64,000 bases of DNA from Streptomyces coelicoflavus (GCF_003112555.1 NZ_BEWB01000002.1:1-64000); one strand, 5' to 3'. Counted from the stretch's first letter, positions 37,316-46,453 are shown. Notes: generated from the letters alone by a model not told the origin. Made by a program: numbers and translations.

Positions 37316-37403
37316 TGTGCTCCAATACGACGATCACACCGGGCAGGCGACGGGTGCCGTCCACGGGGTTCACACCGATGGCCGTGGATGCGAGCCTTTG
37401 ATC

Positions 37404-38852
37404 ATGAGCCGTATCGAAGCGCCTCGCGACGAAGACGACGCAGCCGCGGCGGTCGACAGCACCCCCGGCAGCCCCCGCGCCGACCGGTCCGCCCTCGTCG
37501 ACCGGCTGCTGGCCGGTCTGCCCGCCGGGTCCGTCCTCACCGACCCCGACGTCACGGCCTCCTACGCCCACGACATGGCGAGCTTCTGCCCGGCCGGCGC
37601 CCCCGCCGCGGTCGTCCTGCCGCGCACCGTGGAGGAGGTCCAGCACGTCATGCGCACCGCCACCGAGCTGTGCGTCCCGGTGGTGCCGCAGGGCGCCCGC
37701 ACCGGCCTGTCCGGCGCGGCCAACGCCACCGACGGCTGCGTGGTCCTCTCCCTGACCAAGATGGACCGCATCCTGGAGATCAACCCGGTCGACCGCGTCG
37801 CCGTCGTCGAACCCGGCGTCGTCAACGCCACGCTCTCCCGCGCGGTGAACGAACACGGTCTCTACTACCCTCCCGACCCCTCCAGCTGGGAGATGTGCAC
37901 CATCGGCGGCAACATCGGCACCGCCTCCGGCGGCCTGTGCTGCGTCAAGTACGGGGTGACCGCCGAGTACGTCCTCGGCCTCGACGTCGTCCTCGCCGAC
38001 GGCCGCCTGATGTCCACCGGACGCCGCACCGCGAAGGGCGTCGCCGGGTACGACCTCACCCGGCTCTTCGTCGGCTCCGAGGGCTCCCTCGGCATCGTCG
38101 TACGGGCGGTCCTCGCGCTGCGCCCCAAGCCGCCCGAGCAGCTGGTGCTGGCCGCCGAGTTCGGCTCCGCGTCGGCCGCCTGCGACGCGATCTGCGCGAT
38201 CATGGAAGGGGGCCACGTGCCCTCCCTCCTCGAACTGATGGACCGTACGACCGTCAAGGCGGTCAACGACCTCGCCCACATGGGTCTGCCGGAGACCACC
38301 GAGGCACTGCTCCTCGCCGCCTTCGACACCACCGACCCGGCCGCCGACCTCGCCGCCGTCGGCGCGCTGTGCGAGGCCGCGGGCGCCACCCAGGTGGTCC
38401 CGGCCGAGGACGCCGCCGAGTCCGAACTCCTCCTCCAGGCACGGCGCCTGGCGCTCACCGCCCTCGAGGCCGTCAAGGGCACCACGATGATCGACGACGT
38501 GTGCGTGCCCCGCTCCCGGCTCGGCGACATGCTGGAGGGCATCGACCGGATCGCCGCGAAGTACGGCCTCACCATCGGCGTCTGCGCCCACGCGGGCGAC
38601 GGCAACACCCACCCCACCGTCTGCTTCGACGCCTCCGACCCCGACGAGTCCCGGCGGGCCCGCGAGTCCTTCGACGAGATCATGGCCCTCGGCCTGGAAC
38701 TCGACGGCACCATCACGGGCGAGCACGGCGTGGGCGTCCTGAAGAAGGAGTGGCTGGCGCGGGAGATCGGCCCGGTGGGCCTGGAGATGCAGCGGGCCGT
38801 CAAACAGGTCTTCGACCCGCTGGGCATCCTCAACCCGGGCAAGCTCTTCTGA
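37404..38852 (+). CDS. FAD-linked oxidase, glycolate/D-lactate dehydrogenase type
   Basis: A 482-residue flavoprotein of the GlcD family. The FAD domain (PCMH) shows VVPQGARTGLSGAANATDGCVVLSL (near 95) and MCTIGGNIGTASGGLCCVKYGVT (near 170). The C-terminal FAD-oxidase domain ends with GVCAHAGDGNTHPTV, GTITGEHGVGVLKKEWL and VKQVFDPLGILNPGKLF. These are the family's signature sequences. It likely oxidises glycolate or another 2-hydroxy acid; no GlcE/GlcF genes are adjacent, so partner and substrate are uncertain. ATG at 37404; divergent from the TPR gene. Confidence 0.9.
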   Translation: MSRIEAPRDEDDAAAAVDSTPGSPRADRSALVDRLLAGLPAGSVLTDPDVTASYAHDMASFCPAGAPAAVVLPRTVEEVQHVMRTATELCVPVVPQGARTGLSGAANATDGCVVLSLTKMDRILEINPVDRVAVVEPGVVNATLSRAVNEHGLYYPPDPSSWEMCTIGGNIGTASGGLCCVKYGVTAEYVLGLDVVLADGRLMSTGRRTAKGVAGYDLTRLFVGSEGSLGIVVRAVLALRPKPPEQLVLAAEFGSASAACDAICAIMEGGHVPSLLELMDRTTVKAVNDLAHMGLPETTEALLLAAFDTTDPAADLAAVGALCEAAGATQVVPAEDAAESELLLQARRLALTALEAVKGTTMIDDVCVPRSRLGDMLEGIDRIAAKYGLTIGVCAHAGDGNTHPTVCFDASDPDESRRARESFDEIMALGLELDGTITGEHGVGVLKKEWLAREIGPVGLEMQRAVKQVFDPLGILNPGKLF

Positions 38853-38877
38853 TCCGGTAAGCGGGACTGCCCGGCCC

Positions 38878-39315
38878 TCACCGGGCGAGCAGCTCGGCCA
38901 GCCCGTCGTCGATGCCGAGCCGCCCGCCCTCGGTCCCCGGCGGCACCGTCCGCAGGGTCCGCTCCAGCCAGGCCGACACCTGCGGGGTGGGCGCCTCCAG
39001 CAGGGCGTCGCCGTCCGGGCTGCTCAGCGCGACCAGCACGACGCTGCGGCCCTCCGCCTTCGACGGCCACACCCGCACGTCCCCGTGCCCGGACGGCCGG
39101 AAGACGCCCTCCACCAGCAGGTCACGGGCGAACGTCCAGTGCACCGGGTGGCCGGAGTCGATGTGGAAGGTGACGTGGACGGCGTAGGGGTCGTCGGTGT
39201 GGTAGGTGAGCCGGGCCGGCACCGGGACGCCGTGCTCGGGCGACAGGATGAGCCGCAACTCCAGCTCGCGCTCGACGACGGTGGGCCGGGCGGGGCCGGT
39301 GGGGTCGGTGTGCAT
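38878..39315 (-). CDS. ssgG: SsgA-like sporulation protein (SsgG type)
   Basis: A 145-residue SALP protein, a family only in sporulating actinomycetes and acting in cell division and septum placement. Seen are LRLILSPEHGVPVPARLTYHTDDPYAVHVTFHID (residues about 20-55), TFARDLLVEGVFRPSGHGDVRVWP and VVLVALSSPDGDALLEAP, all typical for the family. Position beside the glycolate-oxidase-like gene agrees with ssgG of S. coelicolor, needed for accurate septum symmetry. GGAGAGGAA precedes the ATG. It is convergent with the flavoprotein gene. Expression is likely developmental; the upstream gap holds repeated TGTCC motifs. Confidence 0.85.
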   Translation of the reverse strand: MHTDPTGPARPTVVERELELRLILSPEHGVPVPARLTYHTDDPYAVHVTFHIDSGHPVHWTFARDLLVEGVFRPSGHGDVRVWPSKAEGRSVVLVALSSPDGDALLEAPTPQVSAWLERTLRTVPPGTEGGRLGIDDGLAELLAR

Positions 39316-39423
39316 GGCGGGGTTCCTCTCCCGTGTCTCGGACGTTCCTTGCCCGGGGAGAGCGGCCCGGGGGCCGGAGCATTACGCGGGTTCGCGGAAC
39401 TTTTTTCCGAACCCCGGTCCGGG

Positions 39424-39471
39424 TGTCCGGGTACCCGGGTGTCCGTGTGATGTCCGTGTGACCGGGTGTCC
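39424..39471. repeat. Repeated TGTCC motifs between ssgG and RDD gene
   Basis: TGTCC occurs at 39424, 39440, 39451 and 39467 (spacings 16, 11, 16), around the 12-base palindrome CCGGGTACCCGG at 39427-39438. The block lies between divergent genes and could be a multi-site operator. No known motif matches. Confidence 0.45.
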
Positions 39472-39602
39472 AGGTGTGAAGGTCCCTGCACGAGGTTGCC
39501 CGGAAAGGGGCGGGTACGGCGGGACCGGCCGTGCGGATTGCGCCCGTCTGATAGATGTTGGAGCCCCTCTATCAACCCCCGAGCAGATACGGGACGACGG
39601 AC

Positions 39603-41153
39603 ATGAGCGCCCCAACCCCGGCCCCCGGCGACGACAGGCCCCGCGAAGGGTATTACCCGGACCCGTCCATTCCTGGATACGTCCGGTACTGGAACGGCGC
39701 CTCCTGGGTGGCGGGCACGAGCCGGCCCGCCCCCAAGGACGGCGAGCCGCTCGCGCCTCCGCCCGGCGCGCGGCCCTCCGTCGAGGAGACAGGACCGCAC
39801 TTCTTCGACGAGGACCCGGTCGAGGACCCGCCGCCCGCCGCCGCGTCCCAGCACGGCAGCCGGCCGGAGTCCGCCACGGCCTGGGGCGCCGACCGCTCCG
39901 GTCCCGGCGGTAGCGCCGGCACCCCGGACCAGCGCGTCGCCTGGCCGGGCACGGCGCGGGGCGCGGACCCGAGGGTCCCGCACGCCCGGCAGCCGGCACC
40001 GCCCGCCGACGGCACCGCGGACGCGGGCGGGCAGGGCGACGCCGCGCCGGCCCCTGGCCAGACGTCGGGCTCGGCCCCTGGCCAGGCTCCGGGCTCAGCC
40101 CTTGGCCAGGCTCCGGGCTCGGCCCCTGCCTCCGCTCCCGCCTCCGCGTCGGCGTCCGCTCCTGCTCCCGCCTCCGGTTCTGGTTCCGTTTCCGGCGAGG
40201 CGGACGGGGAGGCCGGCAACACCTTCGTCTTCCGCCGTCCCGCGGCCGGCCCGCAGGGCTCCCCGGCCCCGGGCGGCTCCCCGGCCCCCGCGGAGGACGA
40301 GGGCACCATGACCTTCCGCGCGGTCACCCCGCGCACGGGGCCGCAGGCCGGCGGCTCCGGTTCCGCCACGGGCTCCGGCTCCGGTTCCGGTCCGGGCTTC
40401 GCGGCCGGCAAGGCGGCCGCCGCCCGGGCCGCCGCGGCGCAGGCCCCCGCGGCCCCCGCGGCCCCGGCCGCCCCCGCGGTTCCGCACCAGGCGCCTCCGC
40501 AGCAGCCCGCCCCTTCCGCGCCGGTCGCGGCGGGCGGTCCCGGCGGCGGGCAGTCCTCCTGGGCGCAGCAGGTGCACCGGCTGGCCGGGGCGGGCGGGGA
40601 CGAGCAGCCCGTGGCCCCGTGGAAGCCGCCGGTCGAGGACGTGTTCCAGGCCGCCGCCCGGCGCCAGGCGTCGGCCCGGCCCGCCGGGCTCGGCAAGCGG
40701 CTGGCCGCCCGGCTGATCGACACCGTGGTCCTGGCGGGCGTCACCGCCGTGGCCGCCGTACCGCTCGGCGTCAAGGCGATCGACCACGTCAACGGCAAGA
40801 TCGACGAGGCCAAGCTCTCCGGCGAGACCGTCACGGTCTGGCTGCTGGACGGCACGACGTCCACGTACCTGGGCATCGTGCTCGCCGTCCTGCTGCTCTT
40901 CGGTGTCGTCTACGAAGCGCTGCCCACCGCCAAGTGGGGCCGCACCCTGGGCAAGAAGCTGCTGGGCCTGGAGGTGCGGGACATCGAGGCCCACGAGCCG
41001 CCGTCCTTCGGCGCGGCCCTGCGCCGCTGGCTGGTCTACAGCGTGCCGGGCCTCCTGGCCATCGGCGTGGTCGGCGTCGCGTGGTGCCTGTTCGACCGCC
41101 CCTGGCACCAGTGCTGGCACGACAAGGCCGCCGGCACGTTCGTCGCGGGCTAG
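39603..41153 (+). CDS. RDD family membrane protein with DUF2510 motif
   Basis: A 516-residue protein. The N-terminus has a DUF2510 motif (GYYPDPSIPGYVRYWNGASW, near 16-36). A Pro/Ala/Gly/Ser-rich low-complexity region follows (about 45-355), including repeats of APGQAPGSA and AS/SASA runs. The C-terminal RDD domain (from LGKRLAARLIDTVVLAGVT near 365) has three or four membrane helices and ends with WHDKAAGTFVAG. RDD proteins are membrane proteins of mostly unknown function. ATG 39603 after GGACGACGGAC. The next gene is a smaller RDD paralogue. Confidence 0.85.
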   Translation: MSAPTPAPGDDRPREGYYPDPSIPGYVRYWNGASWVAGTSRPAPKDGEPLAPPPGARPSVEETGPHFFDEDPVEDPPPAAASQHGSRPESATAWGADRSGPGGSAGTPDQRVAWPGTARGADPRVPHARQPAPPADGTADAGGQGDAAPAPGQTSGSAPGQAPGSALGQAPGSAPASAPASASASAPAPASGSGSVSGEADGEAGNTFVFRRPAAGPQGSPAPGGSPAPAEDEGTMTFRAVTPRTGPQAGGSGSATGSGSGSGPGFAAGKAAAARAAAAQAPAAPAAPAAPAVPHQAPPQQPAPSAPVAAGGPGGGQSSWAQQVHRLAGAGGDEQPVAPWKPPVEDVFQAAARRQASARPAGLGKRLAARLIDTVVLAGVTAVAAVPLGVKAIDHVNGKIDEAKLSGETVTVWLLDGTTSTYLGIVLAVLLLFGVVYEALPTAKWGRTLGKKLLGLEVRDIEAHEPPSFGAALRRWLVYSVPGLLAIGVVGVAWCLFDRPWHQCWHDKAAGTFVAG

Positions 41154-41217
41154 CTTGGCGGGTGGGGTCGGGGTGAGCCGCGGTCTCGTTTTCGGCCGCG
41201 GGTGCGTTGTGGTTGCT

Positions 41218-41287
41218 CGCGCAGTTCCCCGCGCCCCTTTCAGGGGCGTCCAGTGCACGTACCTAAAGGGGCGCGGGGAACTGCGCG
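41218..41287. repeat. Large inverted repeat of the Streptomyces intergenic family
   Basis: Perfect 23-base arms CGCGCAGTTCCCCGCGCCCC-TTT (41218-41240) and its complement (41265-41287) flank a 24-base loop that itself begins with AGGGGCG. The core equals the element at 8240. It lies between the two RDD genes and would fold into a strong hairpin, possibly also acting as terminator. Confidence 0.9.
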
Positions 41288-41418
41288 ACCAGCCCCCACG
41301 CACCCGCAGCCGCCGACGACCCATCAGCCGCCCTCCCCGATGGCGTCGGACCGTACCCCGTCCCCTGGACGGCCCCCCGCCGGATGCGCCGTAAGAGACT
41401 CCGGGGTCGACTCGGGAC

Positions 41419-42132
41419 ATGAGCAGCGAACCGCCCCCCGGCTCCGGCGGGCAGCAGCCGCCGGACGACGACCCGCTGAGGAAGAACCCCTACGACAACC
41501 CGTCCCCGCCCCCCGGCGGAGGGGACCCTTACGGCGGCGCCCCGCCCCCCGGCGGGGGGAGTCCCTACGGCGGCGCCCCGCCTCCCGGCGGCGGAGGTCC
41601 CTACGGCGGGCCTCCTCCCGGCGGCGGCCCCTACGGCGGTGCCCCGTACGGCGGTGGCGGTTACCCCAACGACCCGCTGGCCGGGATGCCCCCGCTCGCC
41701 GACAGCGGGCGCCGCACGCTCGCGCGGATCATCGACATGATCCTCGTCGGCATCGTGGTCTGGCTGCTCAGCTGGGCGTTCAACGTCCAGGAGTACTCCG
41801 TGGACGGTGACAACGTCTCCGTCGGCAAGTCCTTCGGGCAGTCCGTGATCGCCGCCCTGCTCTACATCGCGTACGACACCTACATGACCACGAAGACGGG
41901 GCAGACCCTCGGCAAGAAGTGGCTGGGGATGCGGGTGGCGAACCTGGACAACGGGGCGACGCCCTCGGTGCAGACCTCTCTGATCCGGGCCCTGGTGCTG
42001 TGGATCCCGTTCGCCTTCTGCTGTGCCTGCGTGTGGACGGTCATCGCGGGCGGCTGGAGCTTCTTCGACAAGCCCTACAAGCAGGGCCTGCACGACAAGG
42101 CGGCCAAGACGGTCGTCGTCAGCACCCGATGA
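41419..42132 (+). CDS. RDD family membrane protein
   Basis: A 237-residue protein: an N-terminal Pro/Gly/Tyr-rich segment with GGGxPYGGAPPP repeats (residues 20-80), then an RDD domain from SGRRTLARIIDMILVGIVVWLLS (near 95). The conserved TLGKKWLGMRVANL follows, with three or four hydrophobic helices and the end LHDKAAKTVVVS. It is a shorter paralogue of the preceding gene. Function is unknown. ATG at 41419. The tandem pair suggests that both act at the membrane together. Confidence 0.85.
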   Translation: MSSEPPPGSGGQQPPDDDPLRKNPYDNPSPPPGGGDPYGGAPPPGGGSPYGGAPPPGGGGPYGGPPPGGGPYGGAPYGGGGYPNDPLAGMPPLADSGRRTLARIIDMILVGIVVWLLSWAFNVQEYSVDGDNVSVGKSFGQSVIAALLYIAYDTYMTTKTGQTLGKKWLGMRVANLDNGATPSVQTSLIRALVLWIPFAFCCACVWTVIAGGWSFFDKPYKQGLHDKAAKTVVVSTR

Positions 42133-42141
42133 CGGCCCGTC

Positions 42142-42441
42142 TCAGGCGGCCCGCCCGCGCGTCGACTCCCCGGCGGTCGCGGAGACGCGGGCCGGCGAGG
42201 GCATCCGTACCGGCTCGCGGCCGGCGTCGGGCCGCCGGGCCGGCGTGTTGGCCACCGTGCGCGTCCCGGGCAGCGGGACCGTCATGGCGACCAGCAGCCC
42301 GAGGGCGAGGGCCGCGACGGCGATGAGAGCGACTCCGGGACCCGAACTCGTCCGCGACAGCAGCAGCATGGCGAGCGTCGAGAAGATCACGGTGCACGAA
42401 CCGTAGGCGAACTGTGCGGCAGTCGGACGGGGCATGGCCAT
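42142..42441 (-). CDS. Small two-helix membrane protein
   Basis: A 99-residue hypothetical protein with two membrane helices (FAYGSCTVIFSTLAMLLLS and VALIAVAALALGLLVAMTV) and a basic cytoplasmic tail. GAGGACACG precedes the ATG at 42441; longer upstream starts have no ribosome box. It is convergent with the second RDD gene, nine bases apart. No family recognised. Confidence 0.6.
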   Translation of the reverse strand: MAMPRPTAAQFAYGSCTVIFSTLAMLLLSRTSSGPGVALIAVAALALGLLVAMTVPLPGTRTVANTPARRPDAGREPVRMPSPARVSATAGESTRGRAA

Positions 42442-42881
42442 CGTGTCCTCGGAAGACGGTGGGAGACAATCGCGGGGCGGGATGGGCTGTCGGCCTGGCT
42501 TTCCGCCGGTCTCCGGGCGTTCCGCCAAGCGACTCTAACCCGCTGTGTGCCCGAGCGGAACCAGTAGTAAGCACGACCTAACCGGCACGGCCGATGCACG
42601 GGGGGCGCACGGATTCATGGCGTCCGGAGAGCGGACGGTCCCGCGCGCCCGTCGGAACCGGTCGACGGTCCGCCGGGACCGGTGAAGGTCACGATCAGGT
42701 GTCCGCAAAGCGAACGGCGGCTCCGCATAGTGCAATTGTTCTGCTCAAGTCAAGGTCTGTCTTTTCCGCCGAACCTCTAGTCAAATGTCGTCACTTGAAT
42801 ACACGCGTTGATCACGTGTGCGCGGACTTGCACTGTCCTTGTCCCCCCTTCCGCGCGCGTGGACGCGGGGGAGGAAATCAA
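42442..42881. other. Upstream region of the M6 protease gene
   Basis: A 440-base gap without a gene. It must hold the divergent promoters of the small membrane protein and the secreted protease. Notable are the AT-richer part 42728-42795 and the near-palindrome CACGCGTTGATCACGTGTG at about 42802-42820. GAGGAAATCAA directly precedes the protease GTG. No other open frame is convincing. Confidence 0.4.
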
Positions 42882-45227
42882 GTGACCAGAAGACCCTGGA
42901 CGTTCAGAACGGCGGCGACCACCATCGCGCTCGCCACCGCGACCGCCACGCTCTCCGCGGCCGGCGTGGCGCAGGCGGACTCGCCGTCCCGGCCGGAGGC
43001 CGTGAACCGTCACGACCCCAGCCCGGACAAGACCGCGCGCTCCCACGACCTCAAGGGCCCCCTGAGCGACACTCAGGCCGCTCAGCGTGAGGAGGCCCTC
43101 AAGCAGGTCCTGTCCGGCAACGCGTCGGTGAAGAAGAAGGACGGCTCGAAGGTCGTCCAGCTGAAGAGCAAGAAGGGCGACGCCAAGTACGTCGAGCTGG
43201 GCCGGGAGAAGACCGACAAGATCTTCACCATCCTGGTCGAGTTCGGCAACAAGGTCGACAGCCGCTACGGCGGCACCCCCGGCCCGCTGCACAACGAGAT
43301 AGCCAAGCCGAAGCGCAAGGAGGACAACTCCACGGCCTGGCAGGAGGACTACGACCAGGACCACTACCAGGACCTGTACTTCGGTTCCGGCAAGGGCGTC
43401 CACTCGGTCAAGACCTACTACGAGAAGCAGTCCTCCGGCCGCTACTCGGTCGACGGCGAGGTCTCCGACTGGGTCAAGGTCCCGTACAACGAGGCCCGCT
43501 ACGGCTCCAACAAGTGCGACCCCGACAACTGCGCCTGGTACGCGGTGCAGGACGGCGTCACCGCCTGGGTCGCCGACCAGAAGGCGGCCGGCCGCACCGA
43601 CGCCCAGATCAAGTCCCAGCTGACCCAGTACGACCAGTGGGACCGCTACGACTTCGACGGCGACGGCGACTTCAACGAGCCCGACGGCTACATCGACCAC
43701 TTCCAGATCGTGCACGCCGGCGAGGACGAGTCCGCGGGCGGCGGCGCGCAGGGCGAGGACGCCATCTGGGCGCACCGCTGGTACGCCTTCGGCACCGACG
43801 CCGGCGCCACCGGCCCGGCCGACAACCAGCTCGGCGGCACCCAGATCGGCGACACCGGCATCTGGGTCGGCGACTACACCATCCAGCCGGAGAACGGCGG
43901 ACTCGGCGTCTTCGCCCACGAGTACGGCCACGACCTCGGTCTGCCGGACCTCTACGACACCAACGGCGGCGACAACTCCACCGGCTTCTGGACGCTGATG
44001 TCGTCCGGCTCGTGGCTGGGCACCGGCCGCAACGAGATCGGCGACCTGCCCGGCGACATGACCGCCTGGGACAAGCTCCAGCTGGGCTGGCTGAACTACG
44101 ACACCGCCAAGGCGGGCGTCAACTCCTGGCACAAGCTGGGCCTGGCCGAGTACAACACCAAGCACAAGCAGGGCCTGGTCGTCGAACTGCCGAAGAAGGC
44201 GGTCACCACCGAGATCGTTCCCCCCGCCCAGGGCGAGACCCAGTGGTGGAGCGGCAGCGGCAACGACCTCAGCAACACGCTGACCCGCAGCGTCGACCTC
44301 ACCGGCAAGTCGTCCGCCTCCCTCACCCTGGACGGCTGGTACGACATCGAGGCCGACTACGACTACCTCTACACCGAGGTGTCCACCGACGGCGGCGCCA
44401 ACTGGACCGCGGTCGACGGCACGTTCGACGGACAGCCGATCCAGCGCGACGGCAGTGACAAGCCGGCCCTGAGCGCCACGGTCGACGCCTACGGCAAGCT
44501 CGTCTACCCGCTCGACGCCTACGCCGGCAAGAAGATCGACCTGCGCTTCCGCTACCAGACCGACGGCGGACTGGCCATGAAGGGCTTCGCCGCCGACGAG
44601 ATCGCGGTGACGGCCGACGGCCAGACCCTCTTCTCCGACAACGCGGAGACCGAGGACGCCGCCTGGACGGCGGACGGCTTCACCCGCAAGGGCGCGTCCT
44701 TCACCAAGGACTACGCCCAGTACTACATCGCCGAGAACCGCCAGTACGTGTCGTACGACAAGACCCTCGAGGTCGGCCCGTACAACTTCGGCTTCTCGGA
44801 GCGTCCGAACTGGGTCGAGCACTACGCCTACCAGAACGGCCTGCTGATCTGGAAGTGGGACACCTCCCAGGCGGACAACAACACCAGCCAGCACCCGGGC
44901 ACGGGTCTGGTCCTGCCGATCGACTCGCACCCGACCGCGCTGAAGTGGAAGGACGGCTCGGTCATGCGCAACCGCTTCCAGACGTACGACGCGCCGTTCA
45001 GCCGCTTCCGCACGGACGGCATGACGCTGCACAAGGCGGACGTCGCGAAGTACGTCCCGGGCTCGAAGGGCGTCTCGGTCTTCAACGACCGCAAGAACGA
45101 CTACTACGACCCGGCGAACCCGACCGGCGGTGTCAAGATCACTGACACCAACACGAAGATCAAGATCCTGAAGGAGGCCAAGAACGGCTCGACGATCGAG
45201 CTCGAGGTTGGCCCCGCGGGCAGGTAA
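42882..45227 (+). CDS. Secreted immune-inhibitor-A type metalloprotease (M6)
   Basis: A 781-residue secreted zinc protease. A signal peptide with a twin-Arg-like start (VTRRPWTFRTAATTIALATA, cleaved after AQA) is followed by a propeptide. The M6 catalytic domain has the zinc motif GVFAHEYGHDLGLPDLYD (near 345) and MSSGSWLG (Met-turn region). C-terminal beta-rich domains contain SASLTLDGWYDIEADYDYLYTEV. FDGDGDFNEPDGYIDHF resembles a calcium site. Family members degrade host or environmental proteins. GGAGGAAATCA supports the GTG at 42882. A strong terminator follows. It stands alone. Confidence 0.92.
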   Translation: MTRRPWTFRTAATTIALATATATLSAAGVAQADSPSRPEAVNRHDPSPDKTARSHDLKGPLSDTQAAQREEALKQVLSGNASVKKKDGSKVVQLKSKKGDAKYVELGREKTDKIFTILVEFGNKVDSRYGGTPGPLHNEIAKPKRKEDNSTAWQEDYDQDHYQDLYFGSGKGVHSVKTYYEKQSSGRYSVDGEVSDWVKVPYNEARYGSNKCDPDNCAWYAVQDGVTAWVADQKAAGRTDAQIKSQLTQYDQWDRYDFDGDGDFNEPDGYIDHFQIVHAGEDESAGGGAQGEDAIWAHRWYAFGTDAGATGPADNQLGGTQIGDTGIWVGDYTIQPENGGLGVFAHEYGHDLGLPDLYDTNGGDNSTGFWTLMSSGSWLGTGRNEIGDLPGDMTAWDKLQLGWLNYDTAKAGVNSWHKLGLAEYNTKHKQGLVVELPKKAVTTEIVPPAQGETQWWSGSGNDLSNTLTRSVDLTGKSSASLTLDGWYDIEADYDYLYTEVSTDGGANWTAVDGTFDGQPIQRDGSDKPALSATVDAYGKLVYPLDAYAGKKIDLRFRYQTDGGLAMKGFAADEIAVTADGQTLFSDNAETEDAAWTADGFTRKGASFTKDYAQYYIAENRQYVSYDKTLEVGPYNFGFSERPNWVEHYAYQNGLLIWKWDTSQADNNTSQHPGTGLVLPIDSHPTALKWKDGSVMRNRFQTYDAPFSRFRTDGMTLHKADVAKYVPGSKGVSVFNDRKNDYYDPANPTGGVKITDTNTKIKILKEAKNGSTIELEVGPAGR

Positions 45228-45252
45228 GTAGCATCTGCCCAGGTCAGAGCAT

Positions 45253-45288
45253 GATCGGCGGTGACCCCCTGGCGGGTCACCGCCGATC
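45253..45288 (+). terminator. Terminator after the M6 protease gene
   Basis: Perfect 15-base arms GATCGGCGGTGACCC (45253-45267) and complement (45274-45288) with a six-base loop. Confidence 0.9.
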
Positions 45289-45373
45289 CGTGTTTAGGTG
45301 CGTCCTGTGGTTCTCTTATTGACACCGGGTCCCGTACCCGGACCGACCCAGGCTGACTCGGGGGTATGACCGC

Positions 45374-45718
45374 ATGGCCGCAGGAGGCTTCTGCAAGCTG
45401 CCGAACGGCACGGTGGTGGTGGCACTGAACCTGCCCAGCCCCGCCGGGCCGGAGGCCGGGGGAGTGCGCTTCCTCGTCCATGCCCAGAACCGGGCGCGCG
45501 CCCTGACCAGGCTGCGCAACCTGGGGCTGCGCAGCGTCTACCTGCGGGGCAACGCGGCCCCGCCGACCCCGGACGAGGTCACCGCGGTGCTGCACCACCC
45601 GGACGGCCTGATATGGCGTACGGCACCGGTGGCGGGCGCGATGGCCGGCCCGGACCTGGTCCAGGAGCTGTGGCACCCGATCCGGGCCCTGCTCAGACGC
45701 CCGACCGCCCAGACATAG
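45374..45718 (+). CDS. Hypothetical protein
   Basis: A 114-residue protein, no signal peptide or membrane helix. Alternating strands and helices are suggested by NGTVVVALNLPSPAG, VRFLVHAQNRARALTRLRNLGLRSVYLRG and PTPDEVTAVLHHPDGLIWRTAP. I recognise no family, but codon use is normal and the gene is compact. The weak GGGGGT lies before the ATG. It ends four bases before a minisatellite. Confidence 0.6.
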   Translation: MAAGGFCKLPNGTVVVALNLPSPAGPEAGGVRFLVHAQNRARALTRLRNLGLRSVYLRGNAAPPTPDEVTAVLHHPDGLIWRTAPVAGAMAGPDLVQELWHPIRALLRRPTAQT

Positions 45719-45722
45719 GGAT

Positions 45723-45866
45723 CCGCCGCCCCGGGCCTCCGCCGCCCCGGGCCTCCGCCGCCCCGGGCCTCCGCCGCCCCGGGCCTCCGCCGCCCCGGGC
45801 CTCCGCCGCCCCGGGCCTCCGCCGCCCCGGGCCTCCGCCGCCCCGGGCCTCCACTGCCCCGGGACC
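45723..45866. repeat. 16-base minisatellite, eight perfect copies
   Basis: CCGCCGCCCCGGGCCT is repeated exactly eight times from 45723 to 45850, with one degenerate copy to 45866. The unit length is not a multiple of three and the array fills the gap between convergent genes, touching the pncA stop codon. Confidence 0.95.
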
Positions 45867-46453
45867 TACTGCACGACCGGCTTCCCGGACAGCTCCACGC
45901 CCGCCTCCCGCAGCTCCTCCAGCGCCCGCTCGGTGGTCTCCGCGGCCACCCCGGCGGTCAGGTCGAGCAGCACCTGCGTACGGAAGCCCGCGCGGGCGGC
46001 GTCCAGGGCGGTGGCCCGCACGCAGTGGTCGGTGGCGATGCCCACGACGTCGACCTCGTCGATCTCGCGGGACCGCAGCCACTCGGCGAGGCCCGTGCCG
46101 TTCTCGTCGGCGCCCTCGAAGCCGCTGTAGGCGGCCGTGTACGCGCCCTTGTCGAAGACGGCGTCTATCGCGCCGGAGGCGACGGCGGGCGCGAAGTTCG
46201 GGTGGAAGCCGACCCCCTCGGTGCCGGCGACGCAGTGCGCCGGCCAGGAGTGGACGTAGTCCGGGTTGTCGGCGAAGTGGCCGCCCGGCGCGATGTGGTG
46301 GTCGCGGGTGGCCACCACGTGGCGGTAGCCGGCGGGCGCCTGCCCGATCAGCTCGGTGATGGCGGCGGCCACGTCGGCACCGCCGGACACCGCGAGGCTG
46401 CCTCCCTCGCAGAAGTCGTTCTGCACGTCTACGACGATCAAGGCGCGGCGCAT
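45866..46453 (-). CDS. pncA: Nicotinamidase
   Basis: Hydrolyses nicotinamide to nicotinate for NAD salvage; a member of the isochorismatase-like fold. The 195-residue protein shows the catalytic triad: Asp in LIVVDVQNDFCEGG (residue 10), Lys in AVFDKGAYTAAYSGF, and Cys in GIATDHCVRATALDA (near 148). The metal ligands lie in ATRDHHIAPGGHFADN. ATG at 46453. It is 100 bases downstream of pncB on the same strand, so both NAD-salvage steps are probably co-expressed. Its end touches the minisatellite. Confidence 0.92.
   Translation of the reverse strand: MRRALIVVDVQNDFCEGGSLAVSGGADVAAAITELIGQAPAGYRHVVATRDHHIAPGGHFADNPDYVHSWPAHCVAGTEGVGFHPNFAPAVASGAIDAVFDKGAYTAAYSGFEGADENGTGLAEWLRSREIDEVDVVGIATDHCVRATALDAARAGFRTQVLLDLTAGVAAETTERALEELREAGVELSGKPVVQ

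Noticed and set aside
42594..42881. Longer start for the M6 protease
   Set aside because: The upstream frame lacks a signal peptide and a ribosome site, while the GTG at 42882 has GGAGGA and starts a normal secretion signal.
45723..45866. CRISPR array
   Set aside because: The repeats are 16 bases and directly adjacent, without spacers.
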